Source: Pseudenterobacter timonensis (GTDB lineage Bacteria; Pseudomonadota; Gammaproteobacteria; Enterobacterales; Enterobacteriaceae). From it: 64,000 nt of DNA. The notes beneath the pieces are model-generated. The model was not told the DNA's origin, did no database searches, and saw nothing but the letters and a program-made list of their open reading frames with translations. The stretch covers positions 630,940-694,939 of the forward strand of contig NZ_FCOP01000010.1 of NCBI RefSeq assembly GCF_900021175.1. Reading direction: 5' to 3'. Every line of letters starts with the position of its first letter. The first letter of the stretch is position 1. A program made the position numbers and the translations under genes. This document shows positions 22,445-34,593 of the stretch, one piece after another.

Positions 22445-23470
22445 CAGCGTTTGACAACCTCACCTGGCTGCACGGCCAACCGCAGGCGAGCGGCCTGCTG
22501 AAAGCCAGCCCGGAAGATTTTCTCGTGGTGGAGGATTTGGGCTTTGAGCCGGATGGCGAGGGCGAGCATATCCTGGTACGCATCCTGAAAAAGGGCTGCA
22601 ACACCCGCGCCGTAGCCGATGCGCTGGCGAAATTTCTCAAGATCCCTGCCCGCGAGGTGAGCTTCGCCGGGCAAAAAGATAAACAGGCCGTTACCGAGCA
22701 GTGGCTTTGCGCCCGTGTGCCCGGCAACGCCATGCCTGATATCAGCAAATTTGAGCTTGAGGGCTGCCAGGTACTGGAGTACGCCCGCCACAAGCGCAAG
22801 CTGCGTCTCGGTGCGCTGAAGGGCAACGCCTTTACGCTGGTGCTACGCGACATCTCCGATCGCGCACAGGTGGAACAACGTCTGACGGCGATCCGCGAGC
22901 GGGGCGTGCCCAACTATTTCGGCGCCCAGCGTTTTGGCATCGGCGGCAGCAACTTGCAGGGCGCGTTGCGTTGGGCGCAAAGCGATGCGCCGGTTCGTGA
23001 CCGCAATAAACGCAGTTTTTGGTTGTCGGCGGCCCGCAGCGCGTTGTTTAATCAGATTGTGAGCGAGCGTCTGAAAAAAACGGACGCGAATCAAGTTGTT
23101 GTCGGCGATGCGCTACAATTAGCCGGACGCGGCAGCTGGTTTGTCGCAACGGCGGAAGAGTTGGCCGAACTCCAGGCGCGCGTCGATGGCAAAGCGCTGA
23201 TGATTACCGCCGCGCTGCCGGGTAAAGGCGAGTGGGGGACACAGGGCGAGGCGCTGGCTGCCGAAGAGGCGGCGATAGCGGATGCGCCGGAATTACAGGC
23301 GCTGCTGGTGCGGGAAAAGGTTGAGGCGTCGCGTCGCGCGATGCTGCTCTATCCGCAGCAGATGAACTGGAGCTGGTGTGACGACGCAACCGTCGAGCTG
23401 CGCTTCTGGCTGCCTGCGGGCAGCTTCGCCACCAGCGTTGTCAGGGAACTTATCAACACGTCGGGTGATT

Positions 23471-23490
<20 letters not shown>
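22441..23490 (+). CDS. truD: tRNA pseudouridine(13) synthase TruD
   Basis: Makes pseudouridine 13 in tRNA-Glu. It is 349 aa, as in E. coli. The catalytic aspartate lies in [15 protein letters not shown]; the family blocks [10 protein letters not shown] and [18 protein letters not shown] are present. The coding end overlaps the surE start by 20 bases. Confidence 0.97.
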
Positions 23491-24852
<1,362 letters not shown>

Positions 24853-24966
24853 GACTCGGAATTATCCAGGGTTTTTCGGCTGGTTTCAGCGTATGGTGTG
24901 CGCACATGGCGTGTGCCACAACGGTTTTTTTAAGTCACTGGTAGTTAACACATTCCTGGGGGATAA

Positions 24967-26085
24967 ATGAGCGCGGGAAGCCCTAAATTCACCATCAGCC
25001 GTGTTGCGGCATTAACAATGGTTTCACTCTGGCTGGCAGGCTGTTCAAGCTCCAGTAACCCACCGGCGCCAGTCAGCTCCGTCGACGGCAGCAGCGGTGC
25101 GGGCAGCACTTCCAGCGGAATGCTGATTACGCCACCCTCCCAAATGGGAACGCCTGTGCAGCAAACTCCTGTTATCCAGCCTGTTCAGCCGCCTGTTACG
25201 CAGCCAACTCAGGTTCAGCCAGTTGAACAGCCTGTGCAAATGGAAAATGGCCACATAGTGTACAACCGTAAGTATGGGAACATTCCGAAAGGTAGCTATA
25301 CCGGCGGCAGTACCTATACCGTCAAACGTGGCGATACCTTGTTTTATATCGCCTGGATCACCGGGAACGATTTCCGTGATTTAGCCCAGCGAAACAACGT
25401 TCAGGCCCCGTACGCCCTGAATGTCGGCCAGACGTTGCAGGTTGGTAACGCAACGGGTAAACCGCTCACGCCAGGCAATACCGTCTCGGCGACAGACGTA
25501 ACCGCGCAAAATAACAGCGTAAAACCTGCACAAAATTCAACCGCGGTTGTTGCTTCACAACCAACAATTACGTATTCTGAGGACTCAGGTGAACAAAGTG
25601 CTAACAAGATGTTGCCTAACAACAAGCCTGCAACTGTGGTTACAGCGCCTGTTACGGCTCCAGCAGTTAGCTCTACTGCACCGACTGCCAGCAGCGTTTC
25701 GTCCAGCTCGCCGATTTCAACCTGGCGCTGGCCAACTGATGGCAAGGTTATCGAGAACTTCTCTTCCTCTGAGGGGGGAAATAAAGGGATCGATATCGCA
25801 GGCAGCAAAGGCCAGCCTATCGTCGCGACCGCTGATGGACGCGTGGTATATGCCGGTAACGCCCTGCGCGGTTACGGTAATTTAATCATCATTAAACACA
25901 ACGATGATTACCTGAGTGCCTACGCCCATAACGACACAATGCTGGTCCGGGAACAACAAGAAGTTAAGGCGGGGCAGAAAATCGCTACCATGGGTAGCAC
26001 CGGAACCAGTTCTACACGCTTGCATTTTGAAATTCGTTACAAGGGGAAATCCGTCAACCCGCTGCAATATTTACCGCAGCGATAA
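24967..26085 (+). CDS. nlpD: murein hydrolase activator lipoprotein NlpD
   Basis: Outer-membrane lipoprotein that activates the amidase AmiC during septation. It is 372 aa (E. coli 379). Lipobox LAGC follows an N-terminal signal segment, then a low-complexity Pro/Gln/Ser linker. A LysM domain ([29 protein letters not shown]) lies at about residues 118-160, another linker follows, and the C-terminus is a catalytically degenerate LytM/M23 domain ([21 protein letters not shown] ... [21 protein letters not shown]). In enterics the main rpoS promoter lies inside this gene, so its 3' half doubles as the rpoS leader. Confidence 0.96.
   Translation: MSAGSPKFTISRVAALTMVSLWLAGCSSSSNPPAPVSSVDGSSGAGSTSSGMLITPPSQMGTPVQQTPVIQPVQPPVTQPTQVQPVEQPVQMENGHIVYNRKYGNIPKGSYTGGSTYTVKRGDTLFYIAWITGNDFRDLAQRNNVQAPYALNVGQTLQVGNATGKPLTPGNTVSATDVTAQNNSVKPAQNSTAVVASQPTITYSEDSGEQSANKMLPNNKPATVVTAPVTAPAVSSTAPTASSVSSSSPISTWRWPTDGKVIENFSSSEGGNKGIDIAGSKGQPIVATADGRVVYAGNALRGYGNLIIIKHNDDYLSAYAHNDTMLVREQQEVKAGQKIATMGSTGTSSTRLHFEIRYKGKSVNPLQYLPQR
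26029..26052 (+). promoter_or_regulatory. rpoS leader segment pairing with sRNA DsrA
   Basis: Inside the nlpD 3' end, about 95-117 nt before the rpoS ATG, the block GAAATTCGTTAC then AAGGGGAAATCC is the same as the E. coli leader strand that folds over the ribosome site and is opened by DsrA (whose core reads GTAACGAATTTTTT). The ribosome-site strand GGATCACGGGTAGGAGCC at 26123-26140 is also conserved. Confidence 0.7.
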
Positions 26086-26145
26086 TTCGGCGAAGCTTAC
26101 CGTAAGGTCTGTTTCGCTCAGGGATCACGGGTAGGAGCCACCTTT

Positions 26146-27138
26146 ATGAGTCAGAATACGCTGAAAGTTCATGATTTAAATGAAGACGCGGAATTTGATG
26201 AGAACGGAGTAGAGGCTTTTGATGAAAAAGCCTTGAGTGAAGAGGAACCCAGTGATAACGAGTTAGCTGAAGAAGAGCTGTTATCGCAGGGGGCCACACA
26301 GCGGGTGCTGGACGCAACGCAGCTCTACCTGGGAGAGATCGGATACTCTCCCCTGTTAACAGCGGAAGAAGAAGTTTATTTCGCCCGTCGCGCACTGCGT
26401 GGAGATGTTGCCTCACGCCGTCGTATGATCGAAAGTAACCTGCGTCTGGTGGTGAAAATTGCCCGTCGTTACAGCAATCGTGGTCTGGCGCTGCTCGACC
26501 TGATTGAAGAAGGTAACTTAGGTCTTATCCGCGCGGTTGAGAAATTTGACCCGGAACGCGGGTTCCGCTTCTCAACCTACGCGACATGGTGGATTCGTCA
26601 GACTATCGAACGTGCGATCATGAACCAGACTCGCACCATTCGTCTGCCGATTCATATCGTGAAAGAGCTGAACGTCTATCTGCGTACCGCGCGCGAGTTG
26701 TCCCATAAGCTGGACCACGAGCCAAGCGCGGAAGAGATTGCCGAGCAGCTGGATAAACCGGTCGATGACGTCAGCCGTATGCTGCGTCTGAACGAGCGCA
26801 TCACCTCGGTTGATACCCCGCTGGGCGGTGATTCCGAAAAAGCGCTGCTGGATATCCTGGCCGATGAAAAAGATAACGGCCCGGAAGATACCACGCAGGA
26901 CGATGACATGAAGCAGAGCATCGTCAAATGGCTGTTCGAACTGAACGCCAAACAGCGTGAAGTACTGGCGCGTCGTTTCGGTCTGCTGGGTTATGAAGCT
27001 GCCACGCTGGAAGATGTGGGTCGCGAAATCGGTCTCACCCGCGAGCGCGTTCGCCAGATTCAGGTTGAAGGTCTGCGTCGCCTGCGTGAAATCCTGCAGG
27101 GTCAGGGGCTGAATATCGAAGCGCTGTTCCGCGAGTAA
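26146..27138 (+). CDS. rpoS: RNA polymerase sigma factor RpoS (sigma-38)
   Basis: Master sigma factor of stationary phase and general stress. It is 330 aa and intact. Region 1.2-2 includes [85 protein letters not shown]; region 4 has the [31 protein letters not shown]. Shine-Dalgarno TAGGAGCC is followed by ATG 26146. No truncation or frameshift of the kind common in laboratory isolates is seen. Confidence 0.99.
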   Translation: MSQNTLKVHDLNEDAEFDENGVEAFDEKALSEEEPSDNELAEEELLSQGATQRVLDATQLYLGEIGYSPLLTAEEEVYFARRALRGDVASRRRMIESNLRLVVKIARRYSNRGLALLDLIEEGNLGLIRAVEKFDPERGFRFSTYATWWIRQTIERAIMNQTRTIRLPIHIVKELNVYLRTARELSHKLDHEPSAEEIAEQLDKPVDDVSRMLRLNERITSVDTPLGGDSEKALLDILADEKDNGPEDTTQDDDMKQSIVKWLFELNAKQREVLARRFGLLGYEAATLEDVGREIGLTRERVRQIQVEGLRRLREILQGQGLNIEALFRE

Positions 27139-27153
27139 GCCACCGTTAGTCAA

Positions 27154-27183
27154 AAAAGGCCAGTCGACAGACTGGCCTTTTCT
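27154..27183. terminator. rho-independent terminator of rpoS
   Basis: A 12-bp stem AAAAGGCCAGTC / GACTGGCCTTTT with loop GACA, T-rich on both sides. It may also serve the convergent marR-type gene. Confidence 0.93.
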
Positions 27184-27198
27184 TTGCGCGTTTTCCCG

Positions 27199-27603
27199 CT
27201 ATTCCATCATCTTGCGTACCAGTTCCGTGAACTGCCTGCGCTCCGCGTCGCTTAAACGTCCTAAAAAGGCCTCATCCACGCCGTTGCCCACCGGCTGACA
27301 GCCTGCCAGCAGCGCTTTTCCCTCATCGGTTAAAAAGACAAAGCGGCGGCGTTTATCCGCCCTGTCGTGCTCGCGCTTCACCAGCCCGCGCATTTCCATT
27401 CGGCTCAGCATCTCTGCTAGGGTGGCCTTGGTGCTGACCGCCGCCTCCGTTAACGCCACCTGCTCAATGCCGGGATGCTCAGCGATAGCCCGCAGCACCG
27501 CATACTGCGGTTTCGTGAGTTCCGGCAACGCGTGCTGCCAGCGCGCGGTATGCTGTTGAAAAAGCTGGCGCAGCAGGTGAAACGCTTCTTGTCTCAGTTC
27601 CAT
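27199..27603 (-). CDS. MarR-family transcriptional regulator
   Basis: A 134-aa winged-helix regulator: LTKPQYAVLRAIAEHPGIEQVALTEAAVSTKATLAEMLSRMEMRGLVKREHDRADKRRRFVFLTDEGKALL is a textbook MarR DNA-binding domain with the DRADKRRRFVFLT wing. It is divergent from bsdBCD, and two near-identical operators lie between them, so it is very likely the phenolic-acid-responsive repressor of that operon. The effector is inferred, not seen. Confidence 0.88.
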   Translation of the reverse strand: MELRQEAFHLLRQLFQQHTARWQHALPELTKPQYAVLRAIAEHPGIEQVALTEAAVSTKATLAEMLSRMEMRGLVKREHDRADKRRRFVFLTDEGKALLAGCQPVGNGVDEAFLGRLSDAERRQFTELVRKMME

Positions 27604-27686
27604 GAACTCTCCTGAATAAGGTGCAGCTCCTTATCATAGCCTCTTCTGGCTGGAATATTAACGCGCCCGTTTTTAGCGAATCGTGT

Positions 27687-27758
27687 GATCGTGTACGAAC
27701 GACCTTGTCAGATTTCCGTTTCCGGCGTAGTGTAATTTAAAATGTTCGTACACGAACA
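27687..27758. promoter_or_regulatory. paired operators for the MarR-type regulator
   Basis: Site 1 (27687-27700, GATCGTGTACGAAC) and site 2 (27743-27758, TGTTCGTACACGAACA). Site 2 has perfect 7-bp arms around AC. The reverse complement of site 1 matches the 14-bp core of site 2 with a single mismatch. Centre-to-centre distance is about 57 bp, and site 2 lies 18-33 bp before bsdB. Confidence 0.75.
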
Positions 27759-27775
27759 AATTATTGAGGTGATGA

Positions 27776-28378
27776 ATGCGATTGATTGTTGGAATGACGG
27801 GAGCAACCGGCGCGCCGTTAGGCGTGGCGCTGCTGCAGGCGCTACGTGATATGCCGGAGGTGGAGACTCATCTGGTGATGTCGAAATGGGCAAAAACGAC
27901 CATTGAACTGGAAACGCCTTATACGGCGAAAGATGTCGCCGGGCTGGCGGATGTGGTCCACAGTCCGGCCGATCAGGCGGCCTCTATCTCCTCCGGCTCT
28001 TTTCATACCGACGGCATGATCATCATCCCCTGCAGCATGAAAACTCTGGCGGGGATCCGCGCAGGCTACGCCGATGGGCTGGTGGGGCGAGCCGCGGACG
28101 TGGTGCTGAAAGAGGGGCGCAAGCTAGTGCTGGTCCCGCGCGAAACGCCGCTCAGCACTATTCATCTGGAAAATATGTTGGCCCTTTCCCGGATGGGGGT
28201 GGCGATGGTGCCGCCGATGCCTGCCTGGTACAACCATCCGCAAACGGCTGACGACATTGCCCAACATATCGTCACCCGCGTGCTCGACCAGTTCGGTCTG
28301 GAGCATAAAAAAGCGCGGCGCTGGAGCGGTCTGCAGGCGGCAAAGAATTTTTCACAGGAGACTGAAGATGGCATTTGA
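27776..28378 (+). CDS. bsdB: UbiX-like flavin prenyltransferase, hydroxyarylic acid decarboxylase subunit B
   Basis: A 200-aa member of the UbiX/Pad1 family, which makes prenylated FMN for UbiD-type decarboxylases. Seen are the FMN loop MRLIVGMTGATGAPLGVALLQAL, IIPCSMKTLAGIRAGYADGLVGRAADVVLKEGRKLVLVPRETPLSTIHLENML and MVPPMPAWYNHP. It is the first gene of a three-gene set (bsdBCD, also called ecd/kpd/shd) for non-oxidative decarboxylation of 4-hydroxybenzoate, vanillate or similar acids. It overlaps bsdC by 11 bases. Confidence 0.92.
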   Translation: MRLIVGMTGATGAPLGVALLQALRDMPEVETHLVMSKWAKTTIELETPYTAKDVAGLADVVHSPADQAASISSGSFHTDGMIIIPCSMKTLAGIRAGYADGLVGRAADVVLKEGRKLVLVPRETPLSTIHLENMLALSRMGVAMVPPMPAWYNHPQTADDIAQHIVTRVLDQFGLEHKKARRWSGLQAAKNFSQETEDGI

Positions 28379-29795
28379 TGATTTGAGAAGCTTTCTGCAG
28401 GCGCTCGATGAGCAAGGGCAGCTGCTGAGAATTGAGGAAGAGGTTAACGCCGAGCCGGATCTGGCGGCGGCGGCCAACGCGACCGGACGCATTGGCGATG
28501 GCGCGCCCGCGCTCTGGTTCGATAACATTCGCGGCTTTACCGATGCCCGCGTCGTCATGAACACCATAGGCTCCTGGCAAAACCATGCCATCTCCCTGGG
28601 GCTGGCCCCCAACACCCCGGTCAAAAAGCAGATCGATGAGTTTATTCGCCGCTGGGATAAGTTCCCCGTCGCGCCGGAACGCCGCGCTAATCCGGCCTGG
28701 GCAGAAAACAGCGTCGATGGCGATGAAATTAACCTGTTCGATATTCTGCCGCTGTTTCGCCTCAACGATGGCGATGGCGGTTTTTATCTCGACAAAGCGT
28801 GCGTGGTCTCCCGCGATCCGCTCGATCCCGACAACTTCGGCAAGCAGAACGTGGGCATTTACCGCATGGAGGTAAAGGGGAAGCGTAAGCTCGGCCTTCA
28901 GCCGGTACCGATGCACGACATCGCCCTGCATCTGCATAAGGCGGAGGAGCGCGGCGAAGATCTGCCGATCGCCATTACCCTGGGCAACGATCCCATTATC
29001 ACCCTGATGGGGGCAACGCCGCTGAAATACGATCAGTCTGAATATGAGATGGCGGGGGCGCTGCGCGAAAGCCCATACCCGATCGCCACCGCGCCGCTGA
29101 CCGGGTTTGACGTACCGTGGGGCTCTGAAGTGATCCTCGAAGGGGTGATCGAGAGCCGTAAGCGTGAAATCGAAGGGCCGTTTGGTGAGTTTACCGGCCA
29201 CTACTCCGGCGGTCGTAACATGACGGTCGTGCGCATCGACAAGGTCTCTTATCGCACGAAACCGATTTTCGAGTCGCTCTATCTGGGCATGCCGTGGACA
29301 GAGATTGATTATCTGATGGGGCCGGCCACCTGCGTACCGCTCTATCAGCAGCTGAAGGCGGAGTTCCCGGAAGTGCAGGCGGTGAACGCCATGTACACGC
29401 ACGGCCTGCTGGCGATTATCTCCACCAAAAAACGTTACGGCGGTTTTGCCCGCGCGGTAGGGCTGCGGGCGATGACCACCCCGCATGGCCTGGGCTATGT
29501 GAAGATGGTGATTATGGTGGATGAGGATGTCGATCCCTTTAACCTGCCGCAGGTGATGTGGGCGCTCTCCTCGAAGGTCAACCCGGCGGGGGATCTGGTG
29601 CAGCTGCCGAACATGTCGGTCCTGGAGCTGGATCCCGGCTCAAGCCCGGCGGGGATCACCGACAAGCTGATTATCGACGCCACCACGCCCGTTGCGCCGG
29701 ATAAGCGTGGGCACTACAGCCAGCCGGTGCAGGATCTGCCTGAAACCAAAGCCTGGGCTGAAAAACTGACCGCTATGCTGGCCGCACGTCAATAA
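28368..29795 (+). CDS. bsdC: UbiD-family hydroxyarylic acid decarboxylase, subunit C
   Basis: prFMN-dependent reversible decarboxylase of 4-hydroxybenzoate-type acids. From ATG 28368 (MAFDDLRSFLQALDEQGQ) it is 475 aa, the family length. Conserved UbiD blocks are NVGIYRMEVKGKRKLGLQPVPMHD, AITLGNDPIITLMGATPL, EGPFGEFTGHYSGGRNMTVVRID and IMVDEDVDPFNLPQVMWAL. A longer frame opening inside bsdB is rejected. The exact substrate cannot be set from sequence. Confidence 0.93.
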   Translation: MAFDDLRSFLQALDEQGQLLRIEEEVNAEPDLAAAANATGRIGDGAPALWFDNIRGFTDARVVMNTIGSWQNHAISLGLAPNTPVKKQIDEFIRRWDKFPVAPERRANPAWAENSVDGDEINLFDILPLFRLNDGDGGFYLDKACVVSRDPLDPDNFGKQNVGIYRMEVKGKRKLGLQPVPMHDIALHLHKAEERGEDLPIAITLGNDPIITLMGATPLKYDQSEYEMAGALRESPYPIATAPLTGFDVPWGSEVILEGVIESRKREIEGPFGEFTGHYSGGRNMTVVRIDKVSYRTKPIFESLYLGMPWTEIDYLMGPATCVPLYQQLKAEFPEVQAVNAMYTHGLLAIISTKKRYGGFARAVGLRAMTTPHGLGYVKMVIMVDEDVDPFNLPQVMWALSSKVNPAGDLVQLPNMSVLELDPGSSPAGITDKLIIDATTPVAPDKRGHYSQPVQDLPETKAWAEKLTAMLAARQ

Positions 29796-29805
29796 GGAGA
29801 AAAAG

Positions 29806-30042
29806 ATGATTTGTCCACGCTGTGCCGATGAGCACATTGAGGTTATGGCCACTTCCCCGGTAAAAGGTGTCTGGACCGTCTATCAGTGCCAGCATTGTCT
29901 TTATACCTGGCGCGACACCGAGCCGCTGCGCCGTACCAGCCGCGAGCATTACCCCGAAGCGTTTCGCATGACGCAGAAAGATATCGACGAGGCGCCGCAG
30001 GTGCCGACTATTCCGCCGCTGCTGGCGGAAGATAAGCGCTGA
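29806..30042 (+). CDS. bsdD: hydroxyarylic acid decarboxylase small subunit D
   Basis: A 78-aa protein with two CxxC pairs (MICPRCADEH, QCQHCLYTWRDTEP), the small zinc-ribbon-like third subunit found only with BsdB/BsdC-type decarboxylases. Its precise role is unknown. AAGGAG stands before ATG 29806, 10 bp after bsdC. Confidence 0.93.
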   Translation: MICPRCADEHIEVMATSPVKGVWTVYQCQHCLYTWRDTEPLRRTSREHYPEAFRMTQKDIDEAPQVPTIPPLLAEDKR

Positions 30043-30058
30043 GAGCGGGGGATAGGGG

Positions 30059-30252
30059 CCCCTCACCCTGGCCCTCTCCCCAGTGGGGAGAGGGAACTGA
30101 TCGAGCGCGGTACGTTTTGCCCCTTCCCCAGTGGGGAGAGGGAACTGATTGAGCACGGTACGTTTTTCCCCTTCCCAAAGGGGAGAGGTAACTAATTGAG
30201 CACGTTACGTTTTTTCCCCTCTCCCCTTTGGGGAGAGGGCCGGGGTGAGGGG
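30059..30252. repeat. GC-rich inverted repeat element, copy 1 (with internal tandem units)
   Basis: Starts CCCCTCACCCTGGCCCTCTCCCC and ends with its inverse; the 23-bp ends differ at one base. Inside are three tandem units of 47-48 bp, each with TTCCCC...GGGGAGAGG followed by a GGAACTGATTGAGCACG-like spacer (anchors at 30092, 30140 and 30187). It belongs to the same family as the copies at 46559 and 48798. No transposase is encoded. Confidence 0.8.
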
Positions 30253-30278
30253 CTGCCGGGTCTGATGCCTTAACCGCC

Positions 30279-30302
30279 TTATACCAGACTTTTCAACCGA
30301 TA
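30279..30302 (-). pseudogene. remnant of a second mutS 3' end (7 codons plus stop)
   Basis: On the minus strand this reads YRLKSLV-stop, the exact C-terminus of MutS. It matches the last 24 bases of the intact mutS (31545-31568) at 20 positions, and all four differences are synonymous. Upstream of these codons the match stops abruptly at the REP sequence. It is most simply a leftover from recombination with a diverged mutS. Confidence 0.75.
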
Positions 30303-30316
30303 GTTTGTAGATACTG

Positions 30317-31481
<1,165 letters not shown>

Positions 31482-31498
31482 CGGGAGGATAATACAAG

Positions 31499-31528
31499 GC
31501 CGGGTAAGGCGAAACCGCCACCCGGCAA
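31499..31528. repeat. REP element split by the IS insertion
   Basis: GGCCGGGTAAGGCG ... CCACCCGGC immediately outside the left IS end. The missing outer part (minus strand ACAAAC) lies at the other IS end, 30303-30308. Intact REP copies elsewhere in the window read CCCGGCCTACAA through the same point. Confidence 0.85.
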
Positions 31529-31544
31529 CACAGACCGTAGAGAT

Positions 31545-34106
31545 CTATACCAGGCTCTTCAGCCGATAAATCCACTCCAGCGCCTGGCGCGGCGTTAACG
31601 AGTCAGGGTCGAGATTTTCCAGCGCTTCCACGGCAGGAGAGGTCTCCTCCGCAGGCGCCAGCAGCGACATCTGCGTACCATCCACCTGCGTGGCGGCCGC
31701 GTTCGGCGACAGGCTTTCCAGCTCGCGCAGCTTCTGTCGCGCACGTTTTACTACCTCTTTCGGTACGCCCGCCAGCGCGGCAACGGCCAGACCGTAGCTT
31801 TTGCTCGCTGCGCCATCCTGTACCGAGTGCATAAAGGCAATCGTGTCGCCATGCTCCAGGGCGTCAAGATGGACGTTTGCCACGCCTTCCATTTTTTCCG
31901 GTAGCTGGGTCAGCTCGAAATAGTGGGTCGCGAAGAGCGTCAGCGATTTAATTTTATTCGCCAGATTTTCCGCGCAGGCCCAGGCCAGCGACAGTCCGTC
32001 ATAGGTGGAGGTGCCGCGGCCAATTTCGTCCATCAGCACCAGACTATGTTCCGTGGCGTTATGCAAAATGTTGGCCGTCTCGGTCATCTCCACCATAAAG
32101 GTAGAGCGGCCGCTCGCCAGATCGTCCGCCGCGCCCACACGGGTAAAGATGCGGTCAATCGGGCCAATCTCCACCTTCTGCGCCGGGACGTAGCTGCCGA
32201 TCCAGGCAAGCAGGGCGATAAGCGCCGTCTGGCGCATATAGGTACTCTTACCGCCCATATTCGGGCCGGTGATGATCAGCATCCGGCGCTGCGCCGAAAG
32301 GTTCAGCGGGTTAGCGATGAACGGCTCATTCAGCACCTGCTCCACTACCGGATGGCGGCCTTCGGTAATGCGGATACCCGGTTTATCCATAAAGACCGGA
32401 CAGGTGTAGTTGAGCGTATCGGCGCGCTCGGCCAGGTTCGTCAGCACATCCAGCTCCGCCAGTGCGCTGGCGCTCTGCTGCAGGTCGGCCAGGTGCGGCA
32501 TCAGCTTATCGAACAGCTCCTCGTAAAGCTGTTTCTCCAGCGCCAGCGCTTTCCCTTTCGAGGTGAGCACTTTGTCTTCGTACTCTTTTAATTCAGGGAT
32601 AATGTAGCGCTCGGCGTTTTTCAGGGTCTGACGGCGGACGTAGTGGATCGGCGCCAGGTGGCTCTGGCCGCGGCTGATTTGAATGTAATAGCCATGCACC
32701 GCGTTGTAGCCCACCTTCAGGGTATCCAGCCCCAGACGCTCCCGCTCGCGGATCTCAAGCTGGTCAAGGTAATCGGTGGCGCCATCCGCCAGCGCGCGCC
32801 ACTCATCCAGCTCCGCGTGATAACCCGGAGCGATAACCCCCCCGTCGCGCACCAGCACCGGCGGCGAGTCAATAATGGCGCTTTCAAGCAGTTCACGCAG
32901 ATCGGCAAATTCGCCTATCGTTTCACGCAGCGCCTGAACCGGTGCGCAATCGACTTCCGCCAGCTGAGCGCGCAGGTCGGGCAGCTGTTGCAGGGCGTGC
33001 CGCATACGGGCCAGGTCGCGCGGACGGGCGGTACGCAGCGCCAGGCGCGCCAGAATACGCTCCAGATCGCCCACCTGACGCAGCACCGGCTGCAGCTCGG
33101 TAAAGCGATCCTGCAGGGCGCCAATGGTTTGCTGGCGGCGCAGCAGCACGGCGGTATCGCGTACCGGCATATGCAGCCAGCGCTTGAGCATGCGGCTGCC
33201 CATCGGCGTGACGGTATTGTCCAGCACCGAGGCCAGGGTATTCTCCACGCCGCCGGCCAGATTCTGGGTGATCTCCAGATTACGGCGCGTCGCCGCGTCC
33301 ATAATAATGCTGTCCTGCTGGCGATCCAGGGTAATGGAACGAATATGGGGCAGGGAGGTGCGCTGGGTATCTTTCACATACTGCAGCAGGCAGCCGGCGG
33401 CGCAGAGGCCGCGCGGGGCGTTCTCAACGCCAAAACCCGTCAGATCCCGCGTGCCGAACTGCATATTGAGCTGCTGTCGCGCGGTGTCGATTTCAAACTC
33501 CCACAGCGGACGACGGCGCAGGCCACGACGCCCTTCGATAAGCGCCATCTCGGAAAAATCTTCCGCATAAAGCAGTTCTGCCGGATTGGTGCGCTGAAGC
33601 TCGGCGGCCATGGTTTCCCGATCCGCCGGTTCGCTCAGGCGAAAACGGCCGGAGCTGATATCGAGCGTGGCGTAGCCAAAGCCTTTGCTATCCTGCCAGA
33701 TGGCCGCCAGCAGGTTGTCCTGGCGCTCCTGCAGCAGCGCTTCGTCGCTGATGGTGCCCGGCGTGACGATACGCACCACTTTGCGTTCGACCGGTCCTTT
33801 GGAGGCGGCCGGATCGCCAATTTGCTCACAGATCGCGACCGACTCGCCCTGGTTGACCAGCTTAGCCAGATAGTTTTCCACCGCATGATAAGGGATGCCC
33901 GCCATCGGGATCGGCTCGCCCGCGGAGGCCCCGCGTTTGGTCAGAGAGATATCGAGCAGCTGCGACGCCCGTCTGGCATCGTCATAGAACAGCTCATAAA
34001 AATCCCCCATGCGATAAAAGAGCAAAATGTCTGGATGCTGCGCCTTGAGCTTCAGGTACTGCTGCATCATGGGGGTGTGAGCGTCGAAATTATCAAGTGT
34101 GGTCAT
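31545..34106 (-). CDS. mutS: DNA mismatch repair protein MutS
   Basis: Recognises mismatches and starts methyl-directed repair with MutL. It is 853 aa, as in E. coli. The mismatch-contact motif is RMGDFYELF at about residues 33-41. The C-terminal ABC-type ATPase has Walker [16 protein letters not shown], Walker [17 protein letters not shown] and [12 protein letters not shown]. The start ATG 34106 gives [25 protein letters not shown]. The C-terminus is intact ([10 protein letters not shown]); the IS lies 47 bp beyond the stop and does not touch the gene. Confidence 0.99.
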   Translation of the reverse strand: MTTLDNFDAHTPMMQQYLKLKAQHPDILLFYRMGDFYELFYDDARRASQLLDISLTKRGASAGEPIPMAGIPYHAVENYLAKLVNQGESVAICEQIGDPAASKGPVERKVVRIVTPGTISDEALLQERQDNLLAAIWQDSKGFGYATLDISSGRFRLSEPADRETMAAELQRTNPAELLYAEDFSEMALIEGRRGLRRRPLWEFEIDTARQQLNMQFGTRDLTGFGVENAPRGLCAAGCLLQYVKDTQRTSLPHIRSITLDRQQDSIIMDAATRRNLEITQNLAGGVENTLASVLDNTVTPMGSRMLKRWLHMPVRDTAVLLRRQQTIGALQDRFTELQPVLRQVGDLERILARLALRTARPRDLARMRHALQQLPDLRAQLAEVDCAPVQALRETIGEFADLRELLESAIIDSPPVLVRDGGVIAPGYHAELDEWRALADGATDYLDQLEIRERERLGLDTLKVGYNAVHGYYIQISRGQSHLAPIHYVRRQTLKNAERYIIPELKEYEDKVLTSKGKALALEKQLYEELFDKLMPHLADLQQSASALAELDVLTNLAERADTLNYTCPVFMDKPGIRITEGRHPVVEQVLNEPFIANPLNLSAQRRMLIITGPNMGGKSTYMRQTALIALLAWIGSYVPAQKVEIGPIDRIFTRVGAADDLASGRSTFMVEMTETANILHNATEHSLVLMDEIGRGTSTYDGLSLAWACAENLANKIKSLTLFATHYFELTQLPEKMEGVANVHLDALEHGDTIAFMHSVQDGAASKSYGLAVAALAGVPKEVVKRARQKLRELESLSPNAAATQVDGTQMSLLAPAEETSPAVEALENLDPDSLTPRQALEWIYRLKSLV

Positions 34107-34219
34107 GGAGTTATGCTATCCATTTTCTTTGAAAACAGGTCGTTAGAGCGATGGGTTCGTTCTCTATTTTCGCTATTGTCGCATGAAAAAATAGCCCGGC
34201 GCAGCAAAATGTCATGCTT

Positions 34220-34450
34220 TTACGAGACGGGTTCCGGTATCAGTTCAATCACCAGTTTTCCATGCTCCACGTTTACCTGGACCCGTGAGTTTTGGATAAA
34301 GCCCGCCTCTTCCAGCCAGTCCCCCTTCAGGCTAAGCGCGGCGTGAACGCTGTAGCGGGTCGGGATTTTGGTCTTGCGATCTTCATGACGCTTTCTGTAG
34401 TAGCCCACCTTGAGATGGCGCAGCGGTTTAACAATGGTGATATCAGACAT
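34220..34450 (-). CDS. symE: SymE-family toxin-like protein
   Basis: 76 aa: after a basic N-terminus comes RYSVHAALSLKGDWLEEAGFIQNSRVQVNVEHGKLVIELIPEP, which matches the AbrB-like core of SymE (IPAITLKGQWLEAAGF in E. coli). In E. coli SymE is an SOS-induced toxin controlled by LexA and the antisense RNA SymR. A LexA box lies 35 bp upstream here, which supports the call. The protein lacks the C-terminal extension of E. coli SymE. An antisense RNA could overlap the 5' end, but I cannot identify its promoter. Confidence 0.8.
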   Translation of the reverse strand: MSDITIVKPLRHLKVGYYRKRHEDRKTKIPTRYSVHAALSLKGDWLEEAGFIQNSRVQVNVEHGKLVIELIPEPVS

Positions 34451-34484
34451 AAAGACTCCGTAATAGCAGGCTGGTCGCGATTTA

Positions 34485-34504
34485 TACTGTATAAAATGCC
34501 AGTA
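34485..34504 (-). promoter_or_regulatory. LexA (SOS) box upstream of symE
   Basis: TACTG-TATAAAATGC-CAGTA fits the consensus TACTG-N10-CAGTA with perfect outer 5-mers. It lies 34 bp before the symE ATG. Confidence 0.85.
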
Positions 34505-34593
34505 ATATGGGGCAAGGACAAATTTAAAACTGGAAGCTGGCTTCAGAAAATGAACTGCAAAAAATGAAATCGGGCTGAAATGGGGAGTTTAAA

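Noticed and set aside
32643-34346. A 567-codon plus-strand frame opposite mutS
   Set aside because: Shadow frame of mutS, crossing its start and reaching into symE; no start signal.
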